The notes: generated from the sequence alone by a model not told the origin. Shown: positions 8,071 through 17,560, numbered from the stretch's first letter. The stretch is DNA of 64,000 bases from Candidatus Paracaedibacter acanthamoebae (GCF_000742835.1 NZ_CP008941.1:2161690-2225689), one strand, 5' to 3'. Translations and numbers: made by a program.

Positions 8071-8651
8071 TCTTTGTCGGCGGCGGCGTCGGTACTATGT
8101 AGCTTTTTCCAACCAAAATAACCGATCCCGATGACCAGCGCTAGCAGTCCTGCAGAAACAAGGAATATATAATGCTCAACGAGGGAAAAGTCGATCGCAT
8201 CAATGACCTTTCCTAGAAGATAGCCGCCGGTACAGCTGACAGATGTCCAAACAAGGGCAGAAATAAAATTGAGAGGGATAAAACGTTGAGGAGAAATCCC
8301 TCCTGCTCCAATTACCACCGGACTAATGATTCGAATTCCGTAAATAAAGCGAAAGCTTAGGATATACCAGATATCCCAGCGCTTGAGAAGGCGAAAAGCC
8401 TTTTCAGAGGGCGCTTTCAGTTTAGGAAAGCGTTCAAGGATTCGATGGCCATAAAGTCGTCCGACATAATATAATCCTTGATCAGCAACCAATGTCCCCA
8501 GAAACGCAATGGCAACAATTTTGGCAATGGACAAATATCCCATATAAGCCATGACGCAAGCTGTTAAAATAACACTTTCACCTTCGATCATGGATCCAAG
8601 AAGAACCGCGAGATATCCCCACTCTTTAACAATTTCGATAAAGTGTTCCAA
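8067..8651 (-). CDS. DedA-family (VTT domain) membrane protein
   Basis: This 194-residue polytopic inner-membrane protein has the DedA signature: an N-terminal re-entrant region with a conserved Glu (GSMIEGESV), the central FRFIYGIRIISPVVIGAGG stretch with conserved Arg and Gly, and C-terminal membrane helices. DedA proteins help recycle lipid carriers such as undecaprenyl phosphate or flip phospholipids, and they support membrane energetics. It stands alone, convergent with the methyltransferase gene. The short charged tail (TDAAADKD) should be cytoplasmic. Confidence 0.85.
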   Translation of the reverse strand: MEHFIEIVKEWGYLAVLLGSMIEGESVILTACVMAYMGYLSIAKIVAIAFLGTLVADQGLYYVGRLYGHRILERFPKLKAPSEKAFRLLKRWDIWYILSFRFIYGIRIISPVVIGAGGISPQRFIPLNFISALVWTSVSCTGGYLLGKVIDAIDFSLVEHYIFLVSAGLLALVIGIGYFGWKKLHSTDAAADKD

Positions 8652-9071
8652 TTAATTTTCCTTTTCAATATATCCCATTTATGGAGGTTAAACTCATAAA
8701 AATCAAGGAAAAGCATGGATAATTTTTAAAACCAAACAGATAAAAAACAAAAAATAGGGATAAAAATTTTGGTATTGTTACCTTAATTATGAAAAAAGAA
8801 AATGAAAATTAAAGTTAGTACAAACTTGCAAAGCTGCTTTATTTAATTCTATATCCTGCTTGGGCTATTGTACGATTTTATGGAATACAAAGCACCATTA
8901 TCCTCTCCCTTTAAAGTCCTACACTTGTGAGACAGTCTTTAGGGATTTTCCTTTACACACTTTTCGATTTGCTCCAACCGAGCTTGAGCAGGCACCAAAA
9001 GTTCAAGATAAAAATCAAATGATGGAGAAAAATAACGGGTGCTTTTAAGATAAGCCAAGAGAAATATCCGC
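8652..9071. other. Intergenic region without a convincing gene
   Basis: An open frame starting at a TTG (8860-9048, plus strand) reads protein-like sequence such as HHYPLPLKSYTC and FAPTELEQAP. It has no good ribosome site and no recognised homology, so it may be a fragment of a lost gene. Nothing else is supported here. The region lies upstream of the DedA gene and downstream of the alcohol dehydrogenase gene. Confidence 0.3.
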
Positions 9072-10115
9072 TTATAGTGTCTTCATATCAATAACAAAAC
9101 GATACGTAACATCCCCTTTAATCATTCGCTCATAAGCTGTCTCAATATAATTCATGGGGATGACTTCCACATCTGCCATAATCTTATGGCTTGCACAATA
9201 ATTTAGCATTTCTTGGGTTTCTTGGATGCCACCAATAAGAGATCCGGCGATTTTACGGCGGTTAATAATTAAACTATGATGGTCTAATTCAACCGGTTGA
9301 TCGGGCGCTCCCAAAACAATCATTACTCCCTCTCGCTTTAAAAGGTTTAAATAGGCGTTGGTATCATGGGCGGCTGCAATAACATTTACAATAAAATCAA
9401 ACTGTTTCGCATTTTTAACAAAGGCATCGGGCTCAGAGGTTAAGACAAAGTGATGGGCGCCTAATTTCTTAGCATCTGCTTCTTTGTGTTTGGATCGACT
9501 TAGCACGGTAACGTCTGCACCCATGGAGACTGCAAGTTTAACAGCCATATGGCCTAATCCCCCTAATCCCATAACGGCAACTTTATGCCCCTTACCCACT
9601 TTCCAATGGCGCAACGGAGAATAGGTTGTAATGCCGGCACATAAAAGGGGGGCAACGCGCGAGAGATCGGGAAATTCAGGAACTTTCAACGTATAATTTT
9701 CATCCACAACAATGAGTTTTGAATAACCGCCATAGGTCGGTGTTTTCATATCATGTTCTAAGCTATTATAAGTTTGGACCAAATGTTTTTCACAATATTG
9801 CTCTAAACCTTCTTCACAACTGTGGCAAGTGCGGCAACTGTCAACAAAGCACCCCACTCCGGCCGTATCACCCACTTTAAATTTTTTAACCTTCGATCCC
9901 ACCCTTGTAACCGTACCAACAATTTCATGTCCAGGAACCATGGGATACCGTGATCCGCCCCATTCATTACGGACTTGGTGAATATCCGAATGGCAAACGC
10001 CGCTATAAAGGATATCAATTTCCACATCATGTTCACCGGGTTCTCGGCGATCGAAAGTAAAAGGTGAAAAAGGTGACGTCGCATTATTAACTGCATAACC
10101 TGTGGTTTTTGCCAT
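9072..10115 (-). CDS. Zinc-dependent alcohol dehydrogenase, YahK/cinnamyl-alcohol-dehydrogenase type
   Basis: This medium-chain dehydrogenase of 347 residues would reduce aldehydes with NAD(P)H. Visible motifs are the catalytic zinc ligands GVCHSD and PGHE, the structural zinc cysteines in CRTCHSCEEGLEQYC, and the nucleotide-binding GLGGLGH. LLCAGITTYSPLRHW and GSLIGGIQETQEML are characteristic of YahK-like enzymes. An upstream in-frame ATG at 10145 exists. The ATG at 10115 is preferred because it has a GGAGAT ribosome site and matches the family's N-terminus. It is monocistronic. Confidence 0.88.
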   Translation of the reverse strand: MAKTTGYAVNNATSPFSPFTFDRREPGEHDVEIDILYSGVCHSDIHQVRNEWGGSRYPMVPGHEIVGTVTRVGSKVKKFKVGDTAGVGCFVDSCRTCHSCEEGLEQYCEKHLVQTYNSLEHDMKTPTYGGYSKLIVVDENYTLKVPEFPDLSRVAPLLCAGITTYSPLRHWKVGKGHKVAVMGLGGLGHMAVKLAVSMGADVTVLSRSKHKEADAKKLGAHHFVLTSEPDAFVKNAKQFDFIVNVIAAAHDTNAYLNLLKREGVMIVLGAPDQPVELDHHSLIINRRKIAGSLIGGIQETQEMLNYCASHKIMADVEVIPMNYIETAYERMIKGDVTYRFVIDMKTL

Positions 10116-10273
10116 GCAGGGATCTCCATCTTGCTGTTTAATCATCTTAGTTAGTATGTCATTTAATTCTTAAAAAATACTTAAATAAGGGACCTTCCCT
10201 TCTAAATAATCATCCTCAAGGTTGAAATGTAAAAGATTTAGGCCTATTTTAAGAGGTGAAAAGGATTGAAATT

Positions 10274-10855
10274 ATGCTGCTACCTGTACTGAAAGAACCA
10301 GATCCTCGCCTTAGGATTAAGGCGAAGTCTATCGAGAAAGTGGATGATGAAATTCGTCAATTGATGGATGATATGCTTGAGACCATGTACCATGATGATG
10401 GTATTGGCTTGGCTGCCACCCAAATTGGATCTGATAAACGGGTCATCGTTATTGACTTAAATTCTGGGACAGAGGAAAAACCCGAGGTTTTTTATATGGC
10501 AAATCCAGAAATTTTATGGCGGTCCGAAGAGAAATCGAGTTTGCAAGAAGGATGCTTGTCGGTTCCGGAAACCCGCGCAGAAATAAGTCGACCAGCTCGC
10601 ATCAAGATTCGATATCTGGACCGAAATAATAAGCAAATTGAAATGGATGCCAATGGAATATTTGCCACGTGTGTTCAACATGAAATTGATCATTTAAATG
10701 GTGTCCTATTTATTGATTACCTCTCGCGTTTGAAACAGGACCTGATTCAGAAAAAATTAAAAAACTTAAAAAGTTTCATCCTCTATGACAAAGCCAAAGC
10801 TAATTTTTATGGGTACGCCGTCTTTTGCAGTCGGGGCCCTTCGCGCCATTGTTGA
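10274..10855 (+). CDS. def: Peptide deformylase
   Basis: This enzyme removes the formyl group from the N-terminal Met of new proteins. All three family motifs are present: GIGLAATQIG, EGCLSVP (metal Cys) and QHEIDHLNG (metal His pair with catalytic Glu). The ATG at 10274 matches the family start (MLLPVLKEPDPRL); a GTG at 10256 is an unlikely alternative. The last 24 or so residues are unlike other deformylases and come from reading 71 bases into fmt out of frame. One extra A in the A-runs at 10751-10772 would end the protein as ...KKFHPL, with a TGA overlapping the fmt ATG. So the long tail is probably a frameshift artefact or recent mutation. Confidence 0.93.
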   Translation: MLLPVLKEPDPRLRIKAKSIEKVDDEIRQLMDDMLETMYHDDGIGLAATQIGSDKRVIVIDLNSGTEEKPEVFYMANPEILWRSEEKSSLQEGCLSVPETRAEISRPARIKIRYLDRNNKQIEMDANGIFATCVQHEIDHLNGVLFIDYLSRLKQDLIQKKLKNLKSFILYDKAKANFYGYAVFCSRGPSRHC

Positions 10856-11723
10856 AGCGGGTTACTCAGTGGTAGCCGTTTATTCTCAACCGCCCCGTCC
10901 CGCGGGCCGTGGCCATCATGTGACCCGTTCGCCCGTCCATGAGTATGCCGACAGTGTTGGGATTCCGGTTTATACCCCTAAAAGCTTACGCAATGCGGAA
11001 GCCCAAGCCATATTTCAGGCGCATGGCGCAGATTTAGCAATTGTGGCCGCGTACGGGTTAATCTTACCCAAAGAGATTTTGGAAGCTCCTAAACGGGGCT
11101 GTATTAATATTCATGCCTCCTTATTGCCTCGATGGCGGGGGGCCGCGCCAATTCAGCGAGCTATCATGGCCGGCGACTCCCAAACGGGTATTACCATCAT
11201 GCAAATGGATGAAGGACTGGATACCGGTGATATGTTGCGGATGGAAGCTATCCCTATTACCGCTGAAACCACAGCGACGACCTTGCATGATAAATTGGCA
11301 GAATTGGGTAGTCACCTCATTGTTGAAACAATTCCTCAATTGTTGGAAGGCACTCTCATCCCTGTTGCTCAACCAGAAGAGGGTGTGACCTACGCTGCTA
11401 AGCTGAGTAAATCCGAAAGTCAGATTGATTGGCATCGATCAGCCATAGAAATTCAACGCAAGATCAGCGCCCTTTGTCCATGGCCTGGTGTTTATTTTAT
11501 TCATAATGATACTGTGTTAAAGGTTGCTGCCGCCGAGGTTGTTTCTTCTCATCCAGCTCAGCCAGGTCTAGTTATGGAGAGCCTGACAATTGCGTGTGGT
11601 GAAAATGCTCTGAAAGTAACATCGGTGCAAAAGGCAGGTGGCAGATGGCTATCGGCAGATGAATTTTTACGGGGGTATGACCTCCCCCTCGGAACGATCC
11701 TTCCATGCCCCGCTATAAATTAA
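10785..11723 (+). CDS. fmt: Methionyl-tRNA formyltransferase
   Basis: This 312-residue enzyme formylates initiator Met-tRNA using 10-formyl-tetrahydrofolate. The N-terminus LIFMGTPSFAVGALRA and QPPRPAGRG are diagnostic. The catalytic region NIHASLLPRWRGAAPIQ carries the Asn-His pair, followed by MDEGLDTGDML. The C-terminal OB-like tRNA-binding domain begins after about residue 205. It follows def, its functional partner, in the usual def-fmt order, and overlaps truA by 19 bases, so the three are almost certainly one operon. Confidence 0.95.
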   Translation: MTKPKLIFMGTPSFAVGALRAIVEAGYSVVAVYSQPPRPAGRGHHVTRSPVHEYADSVGIPVYTPKSLRNAEAQAIFQAHGADLAIVAAYGLILPKEILEAPKRGCINIHASLLPRWRGAAPIQRAIMAGDSQTGITIMQMDEGLDTGDMLRMEAIPITAETTATTLHDKLAELGSHLIVETIPQLLEGTLIPVAQPEEGVTYAAKLSKSESQIDWHRSAIEIQRKISALCPWPGVYFIHNDTVLKVAAAEVVSSHPAQPGLVMESLTIACGENALKVTSVQKAGGRWLSADEFLRGYDLPLGTILPCPAIN

Positions 11724-12442
11724 CAATTGAATATGATGGTCGGCCATTTTGTGGCTGGCAGCTTCAACCCCAAGTACCCACCGTGCAAGGATTCCTCCAA
11801 CACGCTATTAAAAAATTTAGTGGGTTGGATGTCGTGGTTGAGGGAGCAGGACGTACTGACGCTGGTGTTCACGCTCTCGGCCAGGTTGCCCATGTAGATT
11901 TATCTCGCCAGGATACACCTTACAGGGTTCAACGGGGGCTTAATTTTTTCTTAGATGAGTGTGGGATCTCGGTTGTTGACGTCGAAGAGGTGGATCCCAC
12001 TTTTCATGCTCGGTTTTCTGCCAAGCGGCGACAGTATGTTTACCGTATTATCAATCGACGTGCCCCCTTGGCTGTTGAGAAAGGGTTAGCATGGCAGGTA
12101 CCCATGCTTTTAGATGTAGAAAAAATGGTTAAAGGCGCCTCTATGCTGGTTGGGGTGCATGATTTTACTTCTTTTCGCTCTATCAATTGCCAAGCGCCGA
12201 ACCCTATTCGGTTGTTAGATCGTTTTGATTTGGAACAAAATGGTCCTGAAATTACAGGAATCATTGAGTCCAGGGCTTTTTTACACAACCAAGTGCGGAT
12301 CATGATGGGAACCTTAAAAATGATTGGTGAAGGACGGTGGACACTGAAAGATCTGCAGAATGCTTTGGAAGCAAAAGATAGAACCCAAGGTGGCGTTACA
12401 GCACCCCCCCATGGGCTCTATTTTTCAAAAGTTTTTTATTAG
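11705..12442 (+). CDS. truA: tRNA pseudouridine(38-40) synthase
   Basis: This 245-residue TruA forms pseudouridine at positions 38-40 of the anticodon stem. The N-terminus YKLTIEYDGRPFCGWQ and the active-site motif GAGRTDAGVHA, with catalytic Asp52, are intact. The C-terminal FLHNQVRIMMGTL segment is also typical. Its length is normal. It is the third gene of the def-fmt-truA operon, and its start lies inside the 3' end of fmt. No clear terminator follows. Confidence 0.95.
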   Translation: MPRYKLTIEYDGRPFCGWQLQPQVPTVQGFLQHAIKKFSGLDVVVEGAGRTDAGVHALGQVAHVDLSRQDTPYRVQRGLNFFLDECGISVVDVEEVDPTFHARFSAKRRQYVYRIINRRAPLAVEKGLAWQVPMLLDVEKMVKGASMLVGVHDFTSFRSINCQAPNPIRLLDRFDLEQNGPEITGIIESRAFLHNQVRIMMGTLKMIGEGRWTLKDLQNALEAKDRTQGGVTAPPHGLYFSKVFY

Positions 12443-12836
12443 GTTTCTGTTTATTGAAAAGATTTTAGTGAGATTTATAGAGAGTCTCATAACGAATGGC
12501 TCAACGGCATTTTCATAATGTTTTTTATGCATATAAAATTGTCTTTACCTTTGCCCACTGACTCACAAAGCCTAATAGCAAACAAAAAACAGTTAACCAA
12601 TAACAATAAGCAGGAGGTTAAATTTTCTTAACCCTTTAAAAGTAATATAAATAGAAGTAGAGCATATCAGCAAAAGCTTATCCTCATTAACCATATAAGG
12701 TGCTTGATGAAATTGTAGAGTATAATATCGATACCTTTATGTCTAATAAGAGGACAAGTATTTGTTTTTTCTTTAAAACTTGACAGAAATTAGTATTGAT
12801 AGGGTGCTTTTAATAACATTAGAACCTCTTCTTAAT
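12443..12836. other. AT-rich intergenic region, no gene seen
   Basis: This gap lies between two convergent transcription units and contains no open frame that I can support. A small hairpin (GGTTAA, six-base loop, TTAACC) lies near 12617-12634 but lacks a T-run. The base composition is more AT-rich than in the housekeeping genes to the left. Confidence 0.4.
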
Positions 12837-14108
12837 TTAATCCTCCATCTTCCTACCTTCCCTATTAACTGGAGGGGGAGTATTCTTTCCTACTGGTAAG
12901 ATTTCTGTAAAATAGTATTTTATTAGTTCTTCTAATTCTATTTTATCAATAAACGTAGATTTACTCTTTTTTTTACCTTCAGTTTTTTTAACCGTAGATT
13001 TATCCTTTTTTCTATCTTCAGTTTTTTTAAAAATTAATTTTATTTTTTTACTATTTTCCTTAATTGTGACCTCGTTGCTTTTAAGATATTCAATTACCCT
13101 ATTAACAAAGTATGCTCGTACTCTTTTAAAGTTTTGGCCTGAGATAGATTCTAATTTATTAATTAGCGTTTGCTGTTGTTGGATGTCCGGAGAGTCCTTA
13201 TTGCCATCTAAAAGAGAACTCATAAAATTAATTATAAATATTTTTTTATTTTCATGGACATCTTTTAACTTTTCATTATAATTAATCTGGCTCTCTTCTT
13301 CTAATTCTTCCTTGGAAGTCGGAAACCTGCCATTTGCGGCTTTACTAAGCCATTTGGTAAGTTTCTGTGCTTTATCAGCAGCACAGGCTCCTCCGTTAAA
13401 TGCTGTTTTAAAGAGGCTTGGCAACTTTCCTGCTTTTTGGGCCAAGAGGTAACATTCAGCTGCTATACGTAAAGGGTAGTTTATAAAATCTGAAAAAACT
13501 TGTTCGAAGTTACCCTTTTGGCCAGCCGCATAAAAATTTCTAAAGTCATTTTCCTGTTTGATAGGGTCAAGTAAAGTAAATTTAGATTCATAATTATATT
13601 GATTTTCAATGATTGAAGTATTGGATTCTCTTATTATTGATAAGTAGTCATCAACTGTTTTTTCCTTTGGTGGTCTAAATAAATTTAGTAGAGAATCTTT
13701 TGCCTTAATATAGTTTTGAAATAAAGAAAGACACCCTATTACTTCTAATTCTTCATTGCAGAGTTTTTGGGGTGCATTAAGAAAATCTCTTATTTCTTTT
13801 GAAAATTTATTAAAGAGAAGCATTTCTTTTGCATCTTTCTCCTGATTAAATTCATATGCGTCCGGGTTATTTCTTAGGTCGGTTATCATATCTTTCAATA
13901 ATTCTTCTAGGTTTTCCACATATTGCTGTATTTTGATTTCTTGTTCCTTAGATAGGCCATCAGAGCTAGAGGTTGCTGCTGAACTTTCTGAAGCATCCGG
14001 TGTAATCTCCATAGATAAAACAGAGGTAGAAATCCCACAAAGACCTATACTGACCAAAAGAGCTATTTTGATATCCCTTATATACAGTGGATTAAATCTC
14101 ATATTCAT
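12837..14108 (-). CDS. Exported protein of unknown function, paralogue of 14249-15328
   Basis: This 423-residue protein has an N-terminal signal sequence (hydrophobic core ALLVSIGLCGISTSVLS, likely cleaved near residue 32). A Ser-rich spacer and a mostly helical, highly charged body follow. Residues about 141-255 match residues 236-350 of the neighbouring exported protein, with a shared core of PKEK, a Y-LA helix, F-TAF, G-C and K-x-KW. The C-terminal part has a Lys-rich direct repeat (KKTEDRKKDKST / KKTEGKKKSKST). I recognise no family. The ATG at 14108 follows an AAGGAA site. The Lys-rich tail and AT-rich codons resemble effector-like proteins of intracellular bacteria, but that is inference. 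Confidence 0.75.
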   Translation of the reverse strand: MNMRFNPLYIRDIKIALLVSIGLCGISTSVLSMEITPDASESSAATSSSDGLSKEQEIKIQQYVENLEELLKDMITDLRNNPDAYEFNQEKDAKEMLLFNKFSKEIRDFLNAPQKLCNEELEVIGCLSLFQNYIKAKDSLLNLFRPPKEKTVDDYLSIIRESNTSIIENQYNYESKFTLLDPIKQENDFRNFYAAGQKGNFEQVFSDFINYPLRIAAECYLLAQKAGKLPSLFKTAFNGGACAADKAQKLTKWLSKAANGRFPTSKEELEEESQINYNEKLKDVHENKKIFIINFMSSLLDGNKDSPDIQQQQTLINKLESISGQNFKRVRAYFVNRVIEYLKSNEVTIKENSKKIKLIFKKTEDRKKDKSTVKKTEGKKKSKSTFIDKIELEELIKYYFTEILPVGKNTPPPVNREGRKMED

Positions 14109-14185
14109 ATGTAAATTTCCTTAGATTAATTTAAATTTTTCTGTTCTTTGTAAAATAAAATGGATAGACCAGGGTTCTGCAGCAC

Positions 14186-14228
14186 AAAACTTAGGACGGT
14201 AACACCTAAATATTACCGTCCAAGTTTT
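14186..14228 (-). terminator. Strong hairpin terminating the gene at 14249-15328
   Basis: A long inverted repeat (about 16 paired bases with one bulge) encloses a 10-base loop, and the minus-strand copy ends in a short T-run (AAGTTTTG). It lies directly downstream of the 14249-15328 gene and upstream of the next, so the two exported-protein genes seem to be transcribed separately. Confidence 0.65.
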
Positions 14229-14248
14229 ATTAATGCCGGGCTTCCTTA

Positions 14249-15328
14249 CTATCCTTGATTATTTTTCCTTTCCATTAAAGTTATCCATTTGGATATTTTA
14301 TTTGATTTTTTCGCAATACAGCCGGTTTGAAAGGCAGTGGTAAAAAAGTTAACTTCTACTTCATAGTTTTTTGCCAAAGCATAGGCTCTTATAATTAATT
14401 CAAAGGGCATTTTCATTGATGTTTCTAAAAAGGTTTCCACATTATTCCCGCTATTATATATTTCTTCCAGTTGAGGTAATTTAAAAAGGGTTACACTCTT
14501 TACTTTGGGAGCCTTTTTTTTCAGTATTTCTGTGAGCTGTCTTTTAATGATAGGGGAATGTAAACGTTGGTGGTAATTACTTGTAGTATCCTTTTCTTTA
14601 GGTTTATAGATTTGCGCCAATTCCTTAACGTTAACAAAATAAAATATAGCTAGATTACAAGTGTTTATAATTTCATTGATCTCTTTATTAGGAATTTTTA
14701 GCTTTTTTAAATCTAATTGTACGTCTTTTATAAGTTGCTCAGGAGTTGATAAGTAAGGTGAAGAGTTAATATCAAACTCATCAACAGTATTAGAGATGGA
14801 AAGGCTGTTAGTTTTATCTTTATTGGTAACAGAATTAGAGATGCATAAACTTTCTGGATCTAAAGCTTTTGCCATCTTCTTTATATCTTTATCCGTTAAT
14901 TCTAATTGATCAATGATACTCTCAACTGTAGTTGCTTCCAGCCAGGTCCAAAGGGATTTTGCAGTTGGATGTAAAGAACCATGATCTTTTGGTGATTTTA
15001 ATTTAGATATTGTTGCTGGATCGACTTCCATAATTGTAGCTAATTTTTTTGGAGTAGGACAGTTCTTCACAAACTGAGTCACTATATCTCTATTATATGC
15101 CTTATTAATAACCTTTTTATTAAAAATTTCTTGAAGTAACTGAACACCCTTTCCTTCATCCCATAGGGGGCTTAGTTGGTTGGAAGGTTGAATTTCTATG
15201 ATAGATAGCTTAGAAAGCGGCTGGGGTAAGCTTGTTTCATCAGTGTTTTCAAGAAGGGGCGACATCCCCTTAACAGTTTGTAAGTTTAGAAAACTCATTA
15301 ATAGTAATAAATAAATTTTCATGGTCAT
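14249..15328 (-). CDS. Exported protein of unknown function with an HTH-like segment, paralogue of 12837-14108
   Basis: This 359-residue protein has a signal sequence (MKIYLLLLMSFLNLQTVKG) and probable export. Residues about 92-140 contain KKLATIMEVDPATISKL, which resembles a helix-turn-helix of the XRE kind; this is unusual in an exported protein. Residues about 236-350 are homologous to the neighbour, sharing PKEK, P-x-LIIRAYALA, FFTTAFQTGC, and KISKW near the end. Unlike the neighbour, it stops soon after the shared domain. No known family is recognised. A strong terminator follows at 14186-14228. Confidence 0.75.
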   Translation of the reverse strand: MTMKIYLLLLMSFLNLQTVKGMSPLLENTDETSLPQPLSKLSIIEIQPSNQLSPLWDEGKGVQLLQEIFNKKVINKAYNRDIVTQFVKNCPTPKKLATIMEVDPATISKLKSPKDHGSLHPTAKSLWTWLEATTVESIIDQLELTDKDIKKMAKALDPESLCISNSVTNKDKTNSLSISNTVDEFDINSSPYLSTPEQLIKDVQLDLKKLKIPNKEINEIINTCNLAIFYFVNVKELAQIYKPKEKDTTSNYHQRLHSPIIKRQLTEILKKKAPKVKSVTLFKLPQLEEIYNSGNNVETFLETSMKMPFELIIRAYALAKNYEVEVNFFTTAFQTGCIAKKSNKISKWITLMERKNNQG

Positions 15329-15960
15329 ATCCTTCTTTCTGCTTAAAGATTTTGTGGTATATAGTTTGTTATGAAGCTTAAAATAGTAAAATTTGCTATA
15401 CTTAAATTTTTGATGATTCCGTCCTCAACGACTTTACTATCTTATTTTTTCTCTCCCCCTTACACGCCACCAAAAATTTTTTTACATGCATAGTTAAAAA
15501 TTTTTGCCATTCTACATTCTTTATATCTGAACTTAATTTTCTCACTTTTTGAAAAATGTAGGCTAGAATGTGGTTAAAATAAACCTCATTTAAACGATAT
15601 TATTAAGAGAAACAGAAAATTTTACATTATTCTGGCAGTGGAAGAAGAAATAATACTAAGAGAAATTCTTATAAAATTTAACCTTAAATTGATTTTTTTA
15701 AATACTCTACTTTACGAAATTGAAACCCCATAAGCTTAACTGCCAATTTATTTTGCTGAAGGCTTATATATAGATAAAACTTCTCAAGCTTTATTAACGC
15801 TACTTAATCCGGAATTAGAGCTGTTTTTAAGTGTGGTTATTAAGGATTTTGCCAATGATATTGTTTTCTAGGCCCAGAGCAGCGCAAAAGAATTAACATG
15901 TTTCCTGTATGTTTTTTCTAATTCTTGCTTCCTGCCCCAAAACGTGCAGAGACATATATC
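15329..15960. other. AT-rich region with a short coding remnant
   Basis: There is no intact gene in this 630-base stretch. On the plus strand at 15740-15871, a 43-codon open frame without a start codon reads a plausible protein end (YFAEGLYIDKTSQALL, then LNPELELFLSVVIKDF), so it is probably the tail of a lost gene. The remaining sequence is very AT-rich with no recognised element. The promoter for the exported-protein gene at 15328 should lie at its left end. Confidence 0.35.
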
Positions 15961-17262
15961 TCACTCAAGAACTCCGAGTTGAGCCGTCGATTCTTCAGCG
16001 GGTGTCAGTTTATGCGCATGGTGAGTTTCTTTAATAAACCGCACCACCACAATCCCGATCAGCATGCAAATTGGCACAATAGCCAAAGCAAAGCGATAAT
16101 CCCACTCACTATAGATATTTACCTCATTAATGACTGTGCCCTCCCAATGATAATCTAATAAATTACCAATAAGAGGATGGAAAAGCGCACCTGTTGCCAT
16201 GGTAATGGTGTTAAGGAATCCAACAGCTACACCACTGCAAGAAGGGGGCATAATTTCACAGATGGAGGTGAAGGACAAGGATTTAGCCGTATAGCAAAAT
16301 CCGATGGCAAAAAATAGTCCGTACATTGTCCACAATGAAATATTAGGGATAAAAATCACAATTGCATTCACAAGTAAGCTTAAGGCTACACCAACCATCA
16401 TCGGAGGAAGGCGTTTTTGAATCTTGTCAGAATATAAGGCAAAAACAGGACTTCCAACGGCAGCTCCAATAAACAAAGCTGTCGTTAAAGTGGCAGCAAT
16501 GGTTTCAGGAATGCCATAAACAGATTTGACAAAGGGGACGCCCCATGCTGTTCCCATAATGGTAACGGGGGCATACATTAACATACCATAGGTTGCAATC
16601 AGCCACGCTTGAGGTTGACGGATGACTTTCATCATCCCCTCCAGCAAATCATTAGCGGGTTCATAAGTGTGTGGTTCACCATGACGGCCAACAGCCATAA
16701 AGAGAATTAAAGAGATCGCTATCCCTATAAAACCAAGTACTATAATCGCTTTTTGCCAACCATACTCCGTTGCCATTGCTGATAAAGGTGTGCCGCCAAT
16801 GCTAGCACCAATTGTCCCAAAAAGCAGAGTTAAAGCAACCACTTTGGCCAGTTGAGACGGGGGAAACCAAGTGGTTCCCAGTTTAATACTCCCTAGAAAG
16901 CCGGCAGCAGATCCCAGTCCCATGAAAAACATGGCAATACCGGCAACATAAACAGAATCACTGCTGGCAAAAAGAAAGCATGACAACGCACAAATCGTTG
17001 AAGCTACCACGATAATGCGACCCGCGCCAAAACGATCAAGCATAACACCCAACGGTAATTGTATAGCAGCATAGGACCATGAATAGAGGGAAACGAGTTG
17101 TCCAAACTCACTGGCATCCAGAGAAAAGAATCTTTCCCAGTCATCTTTTAATACATTCGGCGCAACACGCAGAATGAATTGGTAACAGTAAAATAAGGCG
17201 CCACTCGATACCACAAGCCAGGCTCGTGGTATGCCAAAAAATCTTTTTGTTAGCTCAGACAA
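15961..17262 (-). CDS. Major facilitator superfamily transporter
   Basis: This 433-residue protein has about 12 membrane helices and the MFS loop 2-3 signature LDRFGAGRI. The start is a TTG at 17262, chosen because a strong GGAAGGAG ribosome site sits ten bases upstream; no ATG fits. It belongs to the broad sugar-phosphate/organic-anion MFS group, and the substrate cannot be read from the sequence. In host-associated alphaproteobacteria, such carriers often import host metabolites. It appears monocistronic. Confidence 0.82.
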   Translation of the reverse strand: MSELTKRFFGIPRAWLVVSSGALFYCYQFILRVAPNVLKDDWERFFSLDASEFGQLVSLYSWSYAAIQLPLGVMLDRFGAGRIIVVASTICALSCFLFASSDSVYVAGIAMFFMGLGSAAGFLGSIKLGTTWFPPSQLAKVVALTLLFGTIGASIGGTPLSAMATEYGWQKAIIVLGFIGIAISLILFMAVGRHGEPHTYEPANDLLEGMMKVIRQPQAWLIATYGMLMYAPVTIMGTAWGVPFVKSVYGIPETIAATLTTALFIGAAVGSPVFALYSDKIQKRLPPMMVGVALSLLVNAIVIFIPNISLWTMYGLFFAIGFCYTAKSLSFTSICEIMPPSCSGVAVGFLNTITMATGALFHPLIGNLLDYHWEGTVINEVNIYSEWDYRFALAIVPICMLIGIVVVRFIKETHHAHKLTPAEESTAQLGVLE

Positions 17263-17560
17263 TGCGATTAAACTCCTTCCGTAAGAGCGAGTTAAGTTTG
17301 TCAGATAAAATAAAAACAGACAAATATCGGTTACTGTGGCAAATTTTTTGGCGTTAGGTCAAGTTTTTTTGTAAACAAATTATTTAAACTAGTTTATATT
17401 TTGGCTGTAATAAAAACTAAGGTATAGCATAAATATGCCGGAAAGTTGTTATAAACTGCGCTTATAGCTGTTAATTCTCTTGAACCGAAGACAAATCATC
17501 CGCATGTTAAGATTATAATAACTTCTATAATTTTTAATCAATAAAGGTTTGGGAAAACAG

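Noticed and set aside
8330-8345. A tRNA-like TTCGAATTCC string
   Set aside because: It lies within the DedA coding sequence and no cloverleaf can be built around it.
8860-9048. A 62-codon open frame from a TTG start
   Set aside because: It has no ribosome site and no recognised homologue; it may be a fragment of a lost gene, so it is mentioned only in the intergenic entry.
9803-10129. Open frame of 108 codons overlapping the alcohol dehydrogenase
   Set aside because: It is in another frame of a well-supported gene and has no homology of its own.
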